Shown here piece by piece: positions 1 to 5,901 of a DNA stretch of 7,891 nucleotides. Below the pieces are notes generated by a model. The model was not told the DNA's origin and searched no databases. It saw only the letters and a list, made by a program, of their open reading frames with translations. How positions within the stretch are numbered: the stretch's first letter is position 1; the number at the start of each line of letters is the position of its first letter. The position numbers were made by a program, and so were the translations under genes. The stretch lies in the NCBI GenBank assembly GCA_015234495.1, contig JADGMZ010000022.1, forward strand, positions 1 through 7,891, given 5' to 3'. This DNA is from Brevundimonas sp. (GTDB lineage Bacteria > Pseudomonadota > Alphaproteobacteria > Caulobacterales > Caulobacteraceae).

Positions 1-2
1 TT

Positions 3-80
3 CTGCTGATGCTCAGCGGCCTGTACATGTTCGCCCAGCCGTACCTGGAACGGCGGCGCGGAGGAGGGACCGGAACATGA
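3..80 (+). CDS. C-terminal end of an unidentified, probably membrane-anchored protein (partial)
   Basis: An open frame runs in from the left edge and ends at the TGA at 78-80. The 25 visible residues begin with a hydrophobic stretch (LLMLSGLYMFAQPYL), followed by ERRR and a short Gly-rich tail. This looks like the last part of a transmembrane helix with a positively charged cytoplasmic end. The stop overlaps the start of the next gene as ATGA (77-80), the usual mark of a co-transcribed, translationally coupled pair. The family cannot be identified from 25 residues. A PepSY-associated membrane protein would end in a similar way, but that is only a guess. Confidence 0.5.
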   Translation: MLMLSGLYMFAQPYLERRRGGGTGT

Positions 81-505
81 GCGCCGACCAAGCTGCTGAC
101 GAGGAGTCCGGCTCCCGGTCGGTCGATGCGAAGATCGCCTCGGTCGAAGGCTGGCGGGGCGAGGCCCTGGCGCGCGTCCGCCAGCTCATCTTCGAAGCCG
201 ACCCCGAGGTCGTCGAATCCGTGAAGTGGCGGAAGGTCTCGAACCCGCTGGGCGTCCCCACTTGGGATCAGGGTGGGATCATCTGCACCGGCGAAACCTA
301 CAGGGACAAGATCAAGCTGACCTTCGCCCGGGGCGCGGCCCTGCCGGACCCGTCGGGCCTGTTCAACGCCGGGCTGGACGGCGGCACGCGCCGGGCGATC
401 GATCTGCGAGAAGGCGCGGAGCTGGACCCTGCGGCCTTCAAGGCGCTGATCCGCGAGGCGATCGCTGCCAACGCCCGGGCGAAGCCGGTCAGATCGAGAA
501 GCTGA
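77..505 (+). CDS. DUF1801-family (YdhG-like) protein
   Basis: This is a 142-residue soluble protein. Residues about 26-132 match the pattern of DUF1801 domains: an N-terminal helix ([18 protein letters not shown]), the conserved [18 protein letters not shown] segment at about 47-63, then a beta-rich part with [10 protein letters not shown] and LFNAGLDGG. The C-terminal [17 protein letters not shown] helix is typical of the family. No enzymatic activity is established for these proteins, and I see no catalytic motif, signal peptide or membrane segment. The start is well supported: a strong Shine-Dalgarno (GAGGAGGG, 61-68) lies 8 bases before the ATG, and ATGA overlaps the upstream stop, so the gene is probably in an operon with the preceding membrane protein. 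The last 17 bases overlap the 3' end of the convergent erpA gene. Confidence 0.85.
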   Translation: MSADQAADEESGSRSVDAKIASVEGWRGEALARVRQLIFEADPEVVESVKWRKVSNPLGVPTWDQGGIICTGETYRDKIKLTFARGAALPDPSGLFNAGLDGGTRRAIDLREGAELDPAAFKALIREAIAANARAKPVRSRS

Positions 506-866
506 CGCCGCAGCCGCAGCTGGAGGCGGCGTTCGGATTGCGCACCACGAACTGGGCGCCCGAAAGGTCGTCGACGAAGGCGATCTCGGAGTTCTTGAGG
601 AAAGGCAGGGAGACGGGGTCGACCACGGCGGCCTGGCCTTCGGTTTCGATGCGCAGGTCGTCCGCCTCGGCGGTCTCGACCAGTTCGAACCGATACTGGA
701 AGCCGGAACAGCCGCCGCCGTCCACCGCCACGCGCAGCAGGACGGGATGGCCCTCGGCCTCGGCCAGCTTCGCCAGACGGCGGGCGGCGCTGTCCGACAG
801 GGTCAGTCCGTGACCGCCGGAAGCCGGGGAAATCTGAAACGCGGGGGTGGAATGGACGCTGCTCAC
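489..866 (-). CDS. erpA: Iron-sulfur cluster insertion protein ErpA (A-type carrier, HesB/IscA family)
   Basis: A-type carriers take assembled Fe-S clusters from the scaffold and pass them to apo-enzymes in the cytoplasm. From a GTG at 864-866 the protein has 125 residues. The domain spans about 21-125 and carries the family signature: [11 protein letters not shown] with Cys53, and [11 protein letters not shown] with Cys117 and Cys119. These are the three cysteines expected to bind the cluster. The body is full length. The start is uncertain: there is no ATG in frame near the domain, and the GTG adds a 20-residue leader (SSVHSTPAF...) like those of other ErpA-type proteins. A promoter-like sequence ends right at this GTG, which would make the mRNA leaderless. 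The gene diverges from dgt. In alphaproteobacteria erpA often lies beside dgt, which supports the erpA name over other A-type carriers such as IscA or SufA, though paralogs cannot be fully separated by eye. Confidence 0.9.
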   Translation of the reverse strand: MSSVHSTPAFQISPASGGHGLTLSDSAARRLAKLAEAEGHPVLLRVAVDGGGCSGFQYRFELVETAEADDLRIETEGQAAVVDPVSLPFLKNSEIAFVDDLSGAQFVVRNPNAASSCGCGVSFSI

Positions 867-871
867 GGGGG

Positions 872-901
872 TGTATATGAGGCCCCGGCAGGCGTTCGCA
901 A
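872..901 (-). promoter_or_regulatory. Putative erpA promoter
   Basis: On the minus strand TTGCGA (901-896) is followed after 18 bases by TATACA (877-872), a fair match to a sigma-70-type promoter in otherwise GC-rich DNA. Transcription would begin about 6-7 bases further on, at or next to the GTG at 866. I see no comparable promoter for dgt on the plus strand. This is pattern matching only. Confidence 0.35.
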
Positions 902-929
902 AGCCCGCCGACAACAAGAGCCGCCGACC

Positions 930-2105
930 TTGGTCCCTGAACGCGCGCCGTACGCCGAATATCCCGAGCACAGCCGCGGCCGGCTGACGCCCGAGCCGAT
1001 CAGCCGCACCCGCAACGCCTATGCCCGCGACCGCGACCGGATCATCCACGCCACCGCCTTCCGTCGGCTGAAGGAAAAGACGCAGGTGTTCGTGGCCCAC
1101 GAGGGCGACCACTACCGCACCCGCCTGACCCACAGCCTGGAGGTGGCCCAGATCGCCCGGTCGCTGGCCCACGCCCTGAGGCTGGACACGGACCTGGCCG
1201 AGACGGTGGCCCTGGCGCACGACCTGGGGCATCCGCCGTTCGGCCATTCCGGCGAGGATGAGCTGCAGGCGCGCATGGCCCCGTATGGCGGCTTCGACCA
1301 CAACGTCCAGACCTTCCGCGTGGTCACCAAGCTGGAAGAGCGCTACCCGGGCTTTGACGGGCTGAACCTGAGCTGGGAGACCGTCGAGGGGGTGGTCAAG
1401 CACAACGGTCCGGTCAGCCACCGGCTGGACGAGCCGGCCTGGCGGGCCATCGCCGACTATGCGCCCGGCTGGGACCTGCGGCTGGACAGTTTCGCCTCGC
1501 TGGAGGCGCAGGCGGCGGCGCTGGCCGACGACATCGCCTACAACAACCACGACGTCGATGACGGGGTGCAGGCGGGCCTGTTCACCCTGGCCGACCTTGC
1601 GGAGGTGCCGCTGATCGGGCCGGTGCTGCGCGGCGTCCGCAAGGACTGGCCCGATATCGATGAGCGCATGGTGCGGATCGAGGCGGTGCGCCGGATGATC
1701 GGCGTCATGATCGAGGACGTGCTGGCCGAGACCGAGGCGCGTCTGGAGGCCGACGGCGTCCGCTCGACCGAGGACGTGCGGATGGCCGGCCGCCCGCTGG
1801 TCGCCTTTTCGCATGGCATGCTGGCCGATCTGGGCGTGCTGCGGAAATTTCTCTTCGAGCGCATGTACCGGCATTACCGGGTCAACCGAACGCGCAGCCA
1901 GGCGCGGCGGCTGCTGGGGGAGATGTTCGAACTGTTCATGGCCGATCCGGGCACCTTGCCGCCCGAGTGGTCGGGCAAGGCCGGGACGGCGGACGAGGCG
2001 CGGCGGGCGCGGGCGGTGTGCGACTACATCGCCGGCATGACCGACCGCTACGCCATCGAGGAGCACAAGAAGCTGTTCAGCCTCGACCTGGGCCTGGATC
2101 TTTGA
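930..2105 (+). CDS. dgt: Deoxyguanosinetriphosphate triphosphohydrolase-like protein (HD-domain dNTPase)
   Basis: This cytoplasmic HD-superfamily enzyme is predicted to hydrolyse dNTPs (dGTP in the E. coli prototype) to the nucleoside and triphosphate. From the TTG at 930 it has 391 residues, the usual size of the dGTPase-like type 2 group. The metal-binding set is complete: His68 (LTHSLEVAQ), His97-Asp98 ([16 protein letters not shown]) and an Asp in [10 protein letters not shown] (200/201). The conserved start region [15 protein letters not shown] and the [20 protein letters not shown] block are both present. Two starts are possible. ATG 852 has GGGGG four bases upstream, but adds 26 residues with no family look and would overlap the 5' end of erpA. 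TTG 930 falls just before the conserved block and leaves room for a divergent promoter, so I prefer it. Only its SD (AAGAG, 915-919) is weak. The gene ends 233 bases before the SPOR gene. Confidence 0.92.
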   Translation: MVPERAPYAEYPEHSRGRLTPEPISRTRNAYARDRDRIIHATAFRRLKEKTQVFVAHEGDHYRTRLTHSLEVAQIARSLAHALRLDTDLAETVALAHDLGHPPFGHSGEDELQARMAPYGGFDHNVQTFRVVTKLEERYPGFDGLNLSWETVEGVVKHNGPVSHRLDEPAWRAIADYAPGWDLRLDSFASLEAQAAALADDIAYNNHDVDDGVQAGLFTLADLAEVPLIGPVLRGVRKDWPDIDERMVRIEAVRRMIGVMIEDVLAETEARLEADGVRSTEDVRMAGRPLVAFSHGMLADLGVLRKFLFERMYRHYRVNRTRSQARRLLGEMFELFMADPGTLPPEWSGKAGTADEARRARAVCDYIAGMTDRYAIEEHKKLFSLDLGLDL

Positions 2106-2338
2106 ACCCTCTCCACCTCCGTCATCCTCGGACCTGATCCGAGGATCAGAGGCGAAGCCGGGTTGTGCGGTGGAGACGGCGTCCGCCGATCTTCGACGGA
2201 GCACCGGACGGTCTGGCCCTCGGGTCGAGCCCGAGGGAGACGGGGCGGGGGACGCGATCCGGCCTGAAAAAGGACTCGGACCGGACTAGAGTGGGGGTTC
2301 CGCGCGTCGATTCGCGTGGTGAGACGGAAGGCGCGGCC
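2106..2338. other. Intergenic region dgt to SPOR gene
   Basis: The first half (2121-2241) is the REP-like pair. The second half (2242-2338) should carry the promoter and leader of the SPOR-nagZ-scpA run. I find no convincing -35/-10 pair there; CTAGAG at 2286-2291 is a weak -10 candidate with no good -35. Two GANTC sites (GACTC 2273-2277 and GATTC 2309-2313) lie in this part. In Caulobacterales GANTC is the CcrM methylation target and can mark GcrA-dependent promoters. No ORF or RNA gene is evident. Confidence 0.5.
2121..2241. repeat. Inverted pair of REP-like palindromes downstream of dgt
   Basis: Two hairpins of one family lie in opposite orientation at the ends of a 121-bp stretch. The first (2124-2146) has a perfect 9-bp stem, ATCCTCGGA/TCCGAGGAT, around a 5-base loop. 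The second (2217-2237) has a perfect 8-bp stem, CCCTCGGG/CCCGAGGG, also around 5 bases. Read as reverse complement, the right end (2241 leftwards) matches the left end (2121 rightwards) at roughly two thirds of about 30 positions, including the outer GTC and the CAGA flank. Palindromes of the ATCCTCGG...CCGAGGAT type are common dispersed intergenic repeats in alphaproteobacterial chromosomes. Neither hairpin is followed by a T-run, so a simple rho-independent terminator is not supported, though either could stall transcription or protect the dgt mRNA end. Confidence 0.7.
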
Positions 2339-3073
2339 ATGTCCCACGAAGATCCCTATCGCCCCAACCCGGGCCGCGACCGCGGCGCCTATACGCCGCC
2401 GACCGACGATGACCTGCCGTTCAACCGCCAGGGCTACGACCCGCGCCGGGGCGGCGGTGGAGGGGGCGGCGGCGGCAAGGCCCCGCCGCTGACGCTGATC
2501 ATTTCGGCCGTCGTGCTGCTGATCCTGATCGTGGCGGTGGTGGTCTATTACCGCGCCGGGCCGCGCTCGTCGGAGGACGCCCCGCCCGCCATCGGCGCCC
2601 CGGTCGGCGAAATGAAGGCCCCCGTGCCGCTCGAGGCGCAGCCGGTCGACCCGACCGCCGGCATCGAGGTCTATTCCGAGACCCCCGCACCGGCGACGGA
2701 GCCCACCTTCGTGCCGCCGCCGGAAGCGGTGCAGCCGCGCCCGGCCCCGCGCCCGGTCGAGACCGCGCCGGCCCCCGCGCCCACGCCCGCCCCTCCGGCC
2801 AGGAAGGCCGAGCCGGCTCCGGCGGCGACCGGCGGCAGCTCGGCCGTCCAGATCGGCGCCTTCTCCACTCCCAGCATCGCCGAGCGCGAGTACAACTCGG
2901 TGGTCGGCCGCTATCCGCAACTGACCCAGGGCGGCAGCCGCCGGGTGCAGGAGGTGACGGCGTCCAATGGATCGACTGTCTATCGCACCACTGTCACCGG
3001 CCTGAGCCGCGAGCAGGCCGCCGGCCTGTGCGACGCCATCAAGGCTTCGGGCGGGGACTGCATCGTCCGGTGA
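2339..3073 (+). CDS. SPOR-domain, single-pass membrane protein
   Basis: The 244-residue protein has the layout of divisome-associated SPOR proteins. A polar cytoplasmic head (1-37) ends in a run of nine glycines (38-46) and a Lys. One transmembrane helix follows (about 51-71, LTLIISAVVLLILIVAVVVYY), then a Pro/Ala-rich periplasmic spacer (about 74-166) and a C-terminal SPOR domain (about 167-244), which opens with SSAVQIGAFSTPSIAEREY. SPOR domains bind glycan strands lacking stem peptides and localise proteins to the division septum, so a role in septal peptidoglycan is likely but unproven here. Two cysteines in the domain (in GLCDAI and GDCIVR) might form a disulfide, as in some SPOR domains. 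ATG 2339 is chosen because GGAAGG (2326-2331) precedes it and upstream codons do not resemble this family. The stop overlaps the nagZ start (GTGA, 3070-3073). In alphaproteobacteria a SPOR gene commonly precedes nagZ. Confidence 0.88.
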   Translation: MSHEDPYRPNPGRDRGAYTPPTDDDLPFNRQGYDPRRGGGGGGGGGKAPPLTLIISAVVLLILIVAVVVYYRAGPRSSEDAPPAIGAPVGEMKAPVPLEAQPVDPTAGIEVYSETPAPATEPTFVPPPEAVQPRPAPRPVETAPAPAPTPAPPARKAEPAPAATGGSSAVQIGAFSTPSIAEREYNSVVGRYPQLTQGGSRRVQEVTASNGSTVYRTTVTGLSREQAAGLCDAIKASGGDCIVR

Positions 3074-4122
3074 CGCGTTCGGCGGCGATCTATGGCTGCA
3101 GCGGGCGCAGGCTGACCGCGGAAGAGAAGGCCTTCTTCGCCGAGGCCCGGCCGTGGGGCTTCATCGTGTTCCGGCGCAATGTCGACAGTCCGGACCAGAT
3201 GCGCGCCCTGACCGACGAGATGCGCGACTGCGTGGGGGATTCCGACGCGCCGGTGCTGATCGACCAAGAGGGCGGACGGGTCCAGCGGATGGGGCCGCCG
3301 CACTGGCCGAAATATCCGCCGGCCGAGGCGTATCTGAAGGCGGCCAACGATCCGCTGGCGGCGCGCGAGCTGGTGCGGCTGGGCGCGCGTCTGATGGCCC
3401 ACGATCTCAAGGCGGTTGGGATCAACGTCGACTGCGCGCCGGTGCTGGACACGCCGGTCCCAGGCTCTCACGAGATCATCGGCGACCGCGCCTGGGCGCG
3501 CGACCCGGCGACGGTGGCCATGCTGGGCCGCGCGGCCGCCGAGGGGCTGCTGGCCGGCGGGGTGCTGCCGGTGATCAAGCACATGCCGGGGCATGGCCGG
3601 GCTTTCGCCGACAGCCACCACGACCTGCCGGTGGTGCATGCTGACCTGAAGACCCTGGACAGCTGGGACTTCGCGCCGTTCCGGGCCCTGTCCGACATGC
3701 CGCTGGCGATGACCGCGCATGTGGTCTTCGACGCGGTCGATCCGAAGCATCCGGCCACGACGTCGAAGAAGGCACTGAAGCTGATGCGGGGCGAACTCGG
3801 CTTCGGCGGGCTGATCATGACGGACGACCTGTCGATGAAGGCGTTGTCCGGGAATCTGCGCGAGCGGGCCGGGGCGGCGCTGAAGGCTGGCTGCGACGTG
3901 GTCCTGCACTGCAACGGGGACCTGGACGAGATGCGGTCGGTGGCCGAGGGGACCGGCGCGCTGAATGGCAAGGCGATGAAGCGGGCGCAGGCGGCGCTGG
4001 CCCGGATCGTGCGCGAGGTCGAGCCGCTCGAGGTGTTTGCGGCTCGGGACCGGTTCGACGCCCTGATGGCCGGACGGCTGGAGGCGGCGCGCGGGCCGGA
4101 CGTCGGGGAGGCCCGGGCATGA
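3070..4122 (+). CDS. nagZ: Beta-N-acetylhexosaminidase NagZ (glycoside hydrolase family 3)
   Basis: NagZ removes GlcNAc from GlcNAc-1,6-anhydroMurNAc (muro)peptides in the cytoplasm during peptidoglycan recycling. In several Gram-negatives its product feeds AmpR-controlled beta-lactamase induction. The 350-residue protein is a complete single TIM-barrel enzyme of the usual size, without a signal peptide. Visible motifs are DQEGGRVQRM (65-74), KHMPGHGR (170-177, where most NagZ have KHFPGHG), DSHHDLP (181-187) holding the Asp-His acid/base pair on its mobile loop, and MTDDLSM (250-256), whose first Asp (252) is the expected nucleophile. The GTG at 3070 overlaps the stop of the SPOR gene by 4 bases, and a purine-rich GGGCGGGG lies upstream. 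The longer frame opening at 3028 lies wholly inside the SPOR gene. The gene's stop overlaps the scpA ATG (ATGA, 4119-4122), so SPOR, nagZ and scpA are almost certainly co-transcribed. Confidence 0.95.
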   Translation: MTRSAAIYGCSGRRLTAEEKAFFAEARPWGFIVFRRNVDSPDQMRALTDEMRDCVGDSDAPVLIDQEGGRVQRMGPPHWPKYPPAEAYLKAANDPLAARELVRLGARLMAHDLKAVGINVDCAPVLDTPVPGSHEIIGDRAWARDPATVAMLGRAAAEGLLAGGVLPVIKHMPGHGRAFADSHHDLPVVHADLKTLDSWDFAPFRALSDMPLAMTAHVVFDAVDPKHPATTSKKALKLMRGELGFGGLIMTDDLSMKALSGNLRERAGAALKAGCDVVLHCNGDLDEMRSVAEGTGALNGKAMKRAQAALARIVREVEPLEVFAARDRFDALMAGRLEAARGPDVGEARA

Positions 4123-4937
4123 CCGAAGCCTTCCAGCCCAATCTCGATTTCGCCGCCGCCGACCAGGTCGAGGCGGGCGAGGCCTTCGTGGTCGATCTGG
4201 AGGGCTATGAGGGACCTCTGCACGTGCTGCTGGCTCTGGCGCGGACGCAGAAGGTCGACCTGCTCAAGCTGTCGATCACGAAGCTGGCGGAACAGTATCT
4301 GGCCTTCGTGCAGGAAGCGCGGCGGCGGAATTTCGCGCTGGCGGCCGACTATCTCGTGATGGCGTCTTGGCTGGCCTATCTGAAGTCGCGGCTGCTGCTG
4401 CCGCGCACCGACAAGAAGGGCGACGAGCTTCCGGCCGAGGAGATGGCCGCCGCCCTGGCCTTCCGGCTGCAGAAACTGGAAGCGATGCGCCGGGCGGTCG
4501 AAGCCATCCAGTCGCGGCCGCAACTGAAGCGCGACGTCTTCACCCGCGGCGACCCGGAGGCGACGGTAATCGTGCCGTCCGACCGCATCGACGCCAGCCT
4601 GTACGAACTGATGGCCGCCTATGTGACACAGCGGCGGCGCGAGGAGCAGCGGCGCTACAATCCCGGCCAGCGGGTCGAGGCCTTCGGTCTGGAGGCGGCG
4701 CGGGACTGGCTGCGCGAGGTGCTGCCGCGGCTGGAGGACTGGACGCCGCTGGAGCGGGTGGCGCCGGAGAAGCACGGGGCGGAGGGGCCGTCGCAGGCCA
4801 GCTTCACCGCCTCGACCCTGTCGGCCAGCCTGGAGCTGGTCAAGGAGGGGGCCATGGAGGTGAAACAGGCCGAGGCGTTTGCGGAGCTGTATCTGAAGCG
4901 CCGGGGCGTGGGGCAGGTGCTGGAGCTGACGCCGTGA
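4119..4937 (+). CDS. scpA: Segregation and condensation protein A (kleisin ScpA)
   Basis: ScpA is the kleisin subunit that bridges the SMC ATPase heads and recruits ScpB in the bacterial condensin complex, acting on the nucleoid in chromosome organisation and segregation. The 272-residue protein shows the family order. The N-terminal SMC-neck-binding part (about 22-90) contains FVVDLEGYEGPLHVLLALA, KVDLLKLSITKLAEQYL and the ADYLVMASWLAYLKSRLLLPR helix. A middle linker binds ScpB. The C-terminal winged helix (about 225-270) has LELVKEGAMEVKQAEAFAELYLKRRG. The ATG overlaps the nagZ stop by 4 bases and has GGGGAGG upstream (4107-4113). scpA and scpB are usually adjacent or overlapping; here 149 bases containing a palindromic repeat separate them. 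No truncation or frameshift is seen. Confidence 0.94.
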   Translation: MTEAFQPNLDFAAADQVEAGEAFVVDLEGYEGPLHVLLALARTQKVDLLKLSITKLAEQYLAFVQEARRRNFALAADYLVMASWLAYLKSRLLLPRTDKKGDELPAEEMAAALAFRLQKLEAMRRAVEAIQSRPQLKRDVFTRGDPEATVIVPSDRIDASLYELMAAYVTQRRREEQRRYNPGQRVEAFGLEAARDWLREVLPRLEDWTPLERVAPEKHGAEGPSQASFTASTLSASLELVKEGAMEVKQAEAFAELYLKRRGVGQVLELTP

Positions 4938-4946
4938 TGGCCACCT

Positions 4947-5082
4947 TCCGCTCATCCCCGCGAAAGCGGGGACCCAGTGATTTGGGTGATGACCGGCCGA
5001 TGGCGGGTCGCTTAGGCTTGTCCGGAAACGCCGGCGTTTCGCTGGACAGGACTGGGTCCCCGCTTTCGCGGGGATGAGCGGA
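4947..5082. repeat. Palindromic repeat element with perfect 32-bp terminal inverted repeats
   Basis: The arms 4947-4978 and 5051-5082 are exact inverted copies over 32 bases. Each arm also contains its own hairpin, CCCCGC GAAA GCGGGG. Inside, CTTGTCC (5017-5023) pairs with GGACAGG (5044-5050) with one G-U pair, and encloses a perfect 16-bp palindrome (GAAACGCCGGCGTTTC, 5025-5040). The remaining left part holds GACCGGCC GAT GGCGGGTC (4991-5009), a stem with one mismatch. The whole could fold as a branched cruciform. CATCCCCGCGAAAGCGGGGACCCAGT-type sequences are a widespread dispersed repeat family in proteobacteria, often mistranslated as PAFAGM or IPAKAGTQ peptides. No ORF of its own and no target-site duplication longer than a few bases are seen. 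It fits a non-autonomous REP/MITE-like element. Confidence 0.9.
5070..5078 (+). promoter_or_regulatory. Likely scpB ribosome binding site, inside the repeat arm
   Basis: The purine-rich GGGGATGAG sits 8 bases before the scpB ATG and is the best Shine-Dalgarno candidate. It is the end of the repeat's right arm, so in RNA it can pair fully with 4951-4959. A TGA at 5075-5077, in the scpB frame, also comes from the repeat and rules out any scpB start further upstream. Confidence 0.5.
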
Positions 5083-5086
5083 TAAA

Positions 5087-5752
5087 ATGGGAATTCAGTT
5101 CGCACCCGATCATCTGGAGATCGAACGCCGGGTCGAGGCGCTGCTGTTCGCCGCCGCCGGGCCGCTGTCGGCGGCCGATATCGCGCGGCGCCTGCCCGAG
5201 GGCGCGGACGTCGGCGGGGCCATCTCGGCCCTGCGCGAGCGCTATCAGGGACGGGGGGTGGAGCTGGAGTGCGTCGCCGACCGGTGGCGGTTCCGGACCG
5301 CGCCGGACCTGTCGTTCCTGATGACCGAGGAGCGCGAGGAGCCGCGACGGCTGTCGAAGGCGGCGCTGGAGACCCTGGCGATCATCGCCTATCACCAGCC
5401 CTGCACCCGGGCCGAGATCGAGAGCGTGCGGGGGGTGTCCCTGTCCAAGGGCACGCTGGACCTGCTGCTGGAGATGGGGTTCGTGCGGCTGAAGGGCCGG
5501 CGGCGGACGCCCGGGCGGCCGGTGACCTACGCCACGGCGGAGAAATTCCTCGAGCATTTCAGCCTGTCCAGCCTCTACGACCTGCCGGGGGTGCAGGAGA
5601 TGAAGGCGGCGGGGCTGCTGGACCTGTCGATCCCGGTCGGGTTCGAGGTGCCGGACCCCTCACGGGCGTCGGACGACGAGGACGATGCGCCGCTGCTGGC
5701 GGGGGAAGAGGACTCGCCGGAGTTCGCGCAGGATTTCGTGGCGGAGGACTGA
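5087..5752 (+). CDS. scpB: Segregation and condensation protein B (ScpB)
   Basis: ScpB is the dimeric winged-helix partner of ScpA in the SMC-ScpAB condensin. The 221-residue protein has two winged-helix units. The first (about 10-85) begins LEIERRVEALLFAAAGPLS. The second (about 90-165) contains the conserved LSKAALETLAIIAYHQPCTRAEIESVRGV and GRRRTPGRPVTYAT, then FLEHFSLSSLYDLP. The tail from about 196 is strongly acidic (DDEDDAP...EED...VAED) and probably disordered, a frequent feature in alphaproteobacterial ScpB. ATG 5087 is the first possible start after an in-frame TGA at 5075-5077. Its leader is entirely repeat sequence, so coupling to scpA by overlap, the common arrangement, has been lost. 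The next gene downstream is murC, 183 bases away, rather than the tat genes often found after scpB. Confidence 0.93.
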   Translation: MGIQFAPDHLEIERRVEALLFAAAGPLSAADIARRLPEGADVGGAISALRERYQGRGVELECVADRWRFRTAPDLSFLMTEEREEPRRLSKAALETLAIIAYHQPCTRAEIESVRGVSLSKGTLDLLLEMGFVRLKGRRRTPGRPVTYATAEKFLEHFSLSSLYDLPGVQEMKAAGLLDLSIPVGFEVPDPSRASDDEDDAPLLAGEEDSPEFAQDFVAED

Positions 5753-5798
5753 GGGCTGGACGGCGAGCCGAGATCGCGTCCAACGCCCCGGGCCGCCA

Positions 5799-5901
5799 AG
5801 TGATTAGTGGTTAGTGATTAGTGGTTGCGGCTTCTCCCACGACGGCCCCCGGGGCCACGGCGGCGACGGCATCAGCCACTGGTCACTAACCACTAATCAC
5901 T
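5799..5901. repeat. AT-rich inverted repeat with internal tandem repeats, upstream of murC
   Basis: The left arm (5799-5827) and right arm (5873-5901) are 29-base inverted copies. The outer 19 bases (AGTGATTAGTGGTTAGTGA) match exactly. Three differences further in are all T for C, so an RNA from the plus strand would still pair throughout with G-U pairs. The left arm is itself two 14-base units (TGATTAGTGGTTAG, then TGATTAGTGGTTGC). The spacer contains a GGCCCC-C-GGGGCC hairpin (5844-5856). The AT-rich arms contrast sharply with the GC-rich surroundings. No T-run follows, so this is not a standard terminator, although it lies between two genes of different pathways and may separate their transcription. 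Confidence 0.8.

Noticed and set aside
2124..2146. Rho-independent terminator after dgt
   Set aside because: The hairpin is perfect but no T-run follows, and a related inverted copy lies about 90 bases away, so a REP-like repeat is the better reading.
867..2204. Long minus-strand reading frame extending erpA upstream through dgt
   Set aside because: It is antisense to the well-supported dgt gene, has no recognisable domain, and its residue mix (His, Gln, Arg, Val rich) is typical of the reverse frame of a GC-rich gene. Only the 3' part, from about 866 to 489, is ErpA.
4947..5082. Autonomous insertion sequence
   Set aside because: The 136 bp between and including the inverted arms cannot encode a transposase, and no clear target duplication is visible; a non-autonomous repeat is the most that can be said.
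3468..5105. 545-codon minus-strand reading frame opposite nagZ, scpA and the repeat
   Set aside because: It is antisense to genes with clear motifs. Its only familiar peptides (IPAKAGTQ, WVPAFAGM) are translations of the palindromic repeat, a common annotation artefact.
5799..5901. CRISPR array or attachment site in the AT-rich repeat
   Set aside because: The 14-base units are directly tandem without spacers, the main structure is an inverted repeat, and there is no integrase, cas gene or tRNA nearby.
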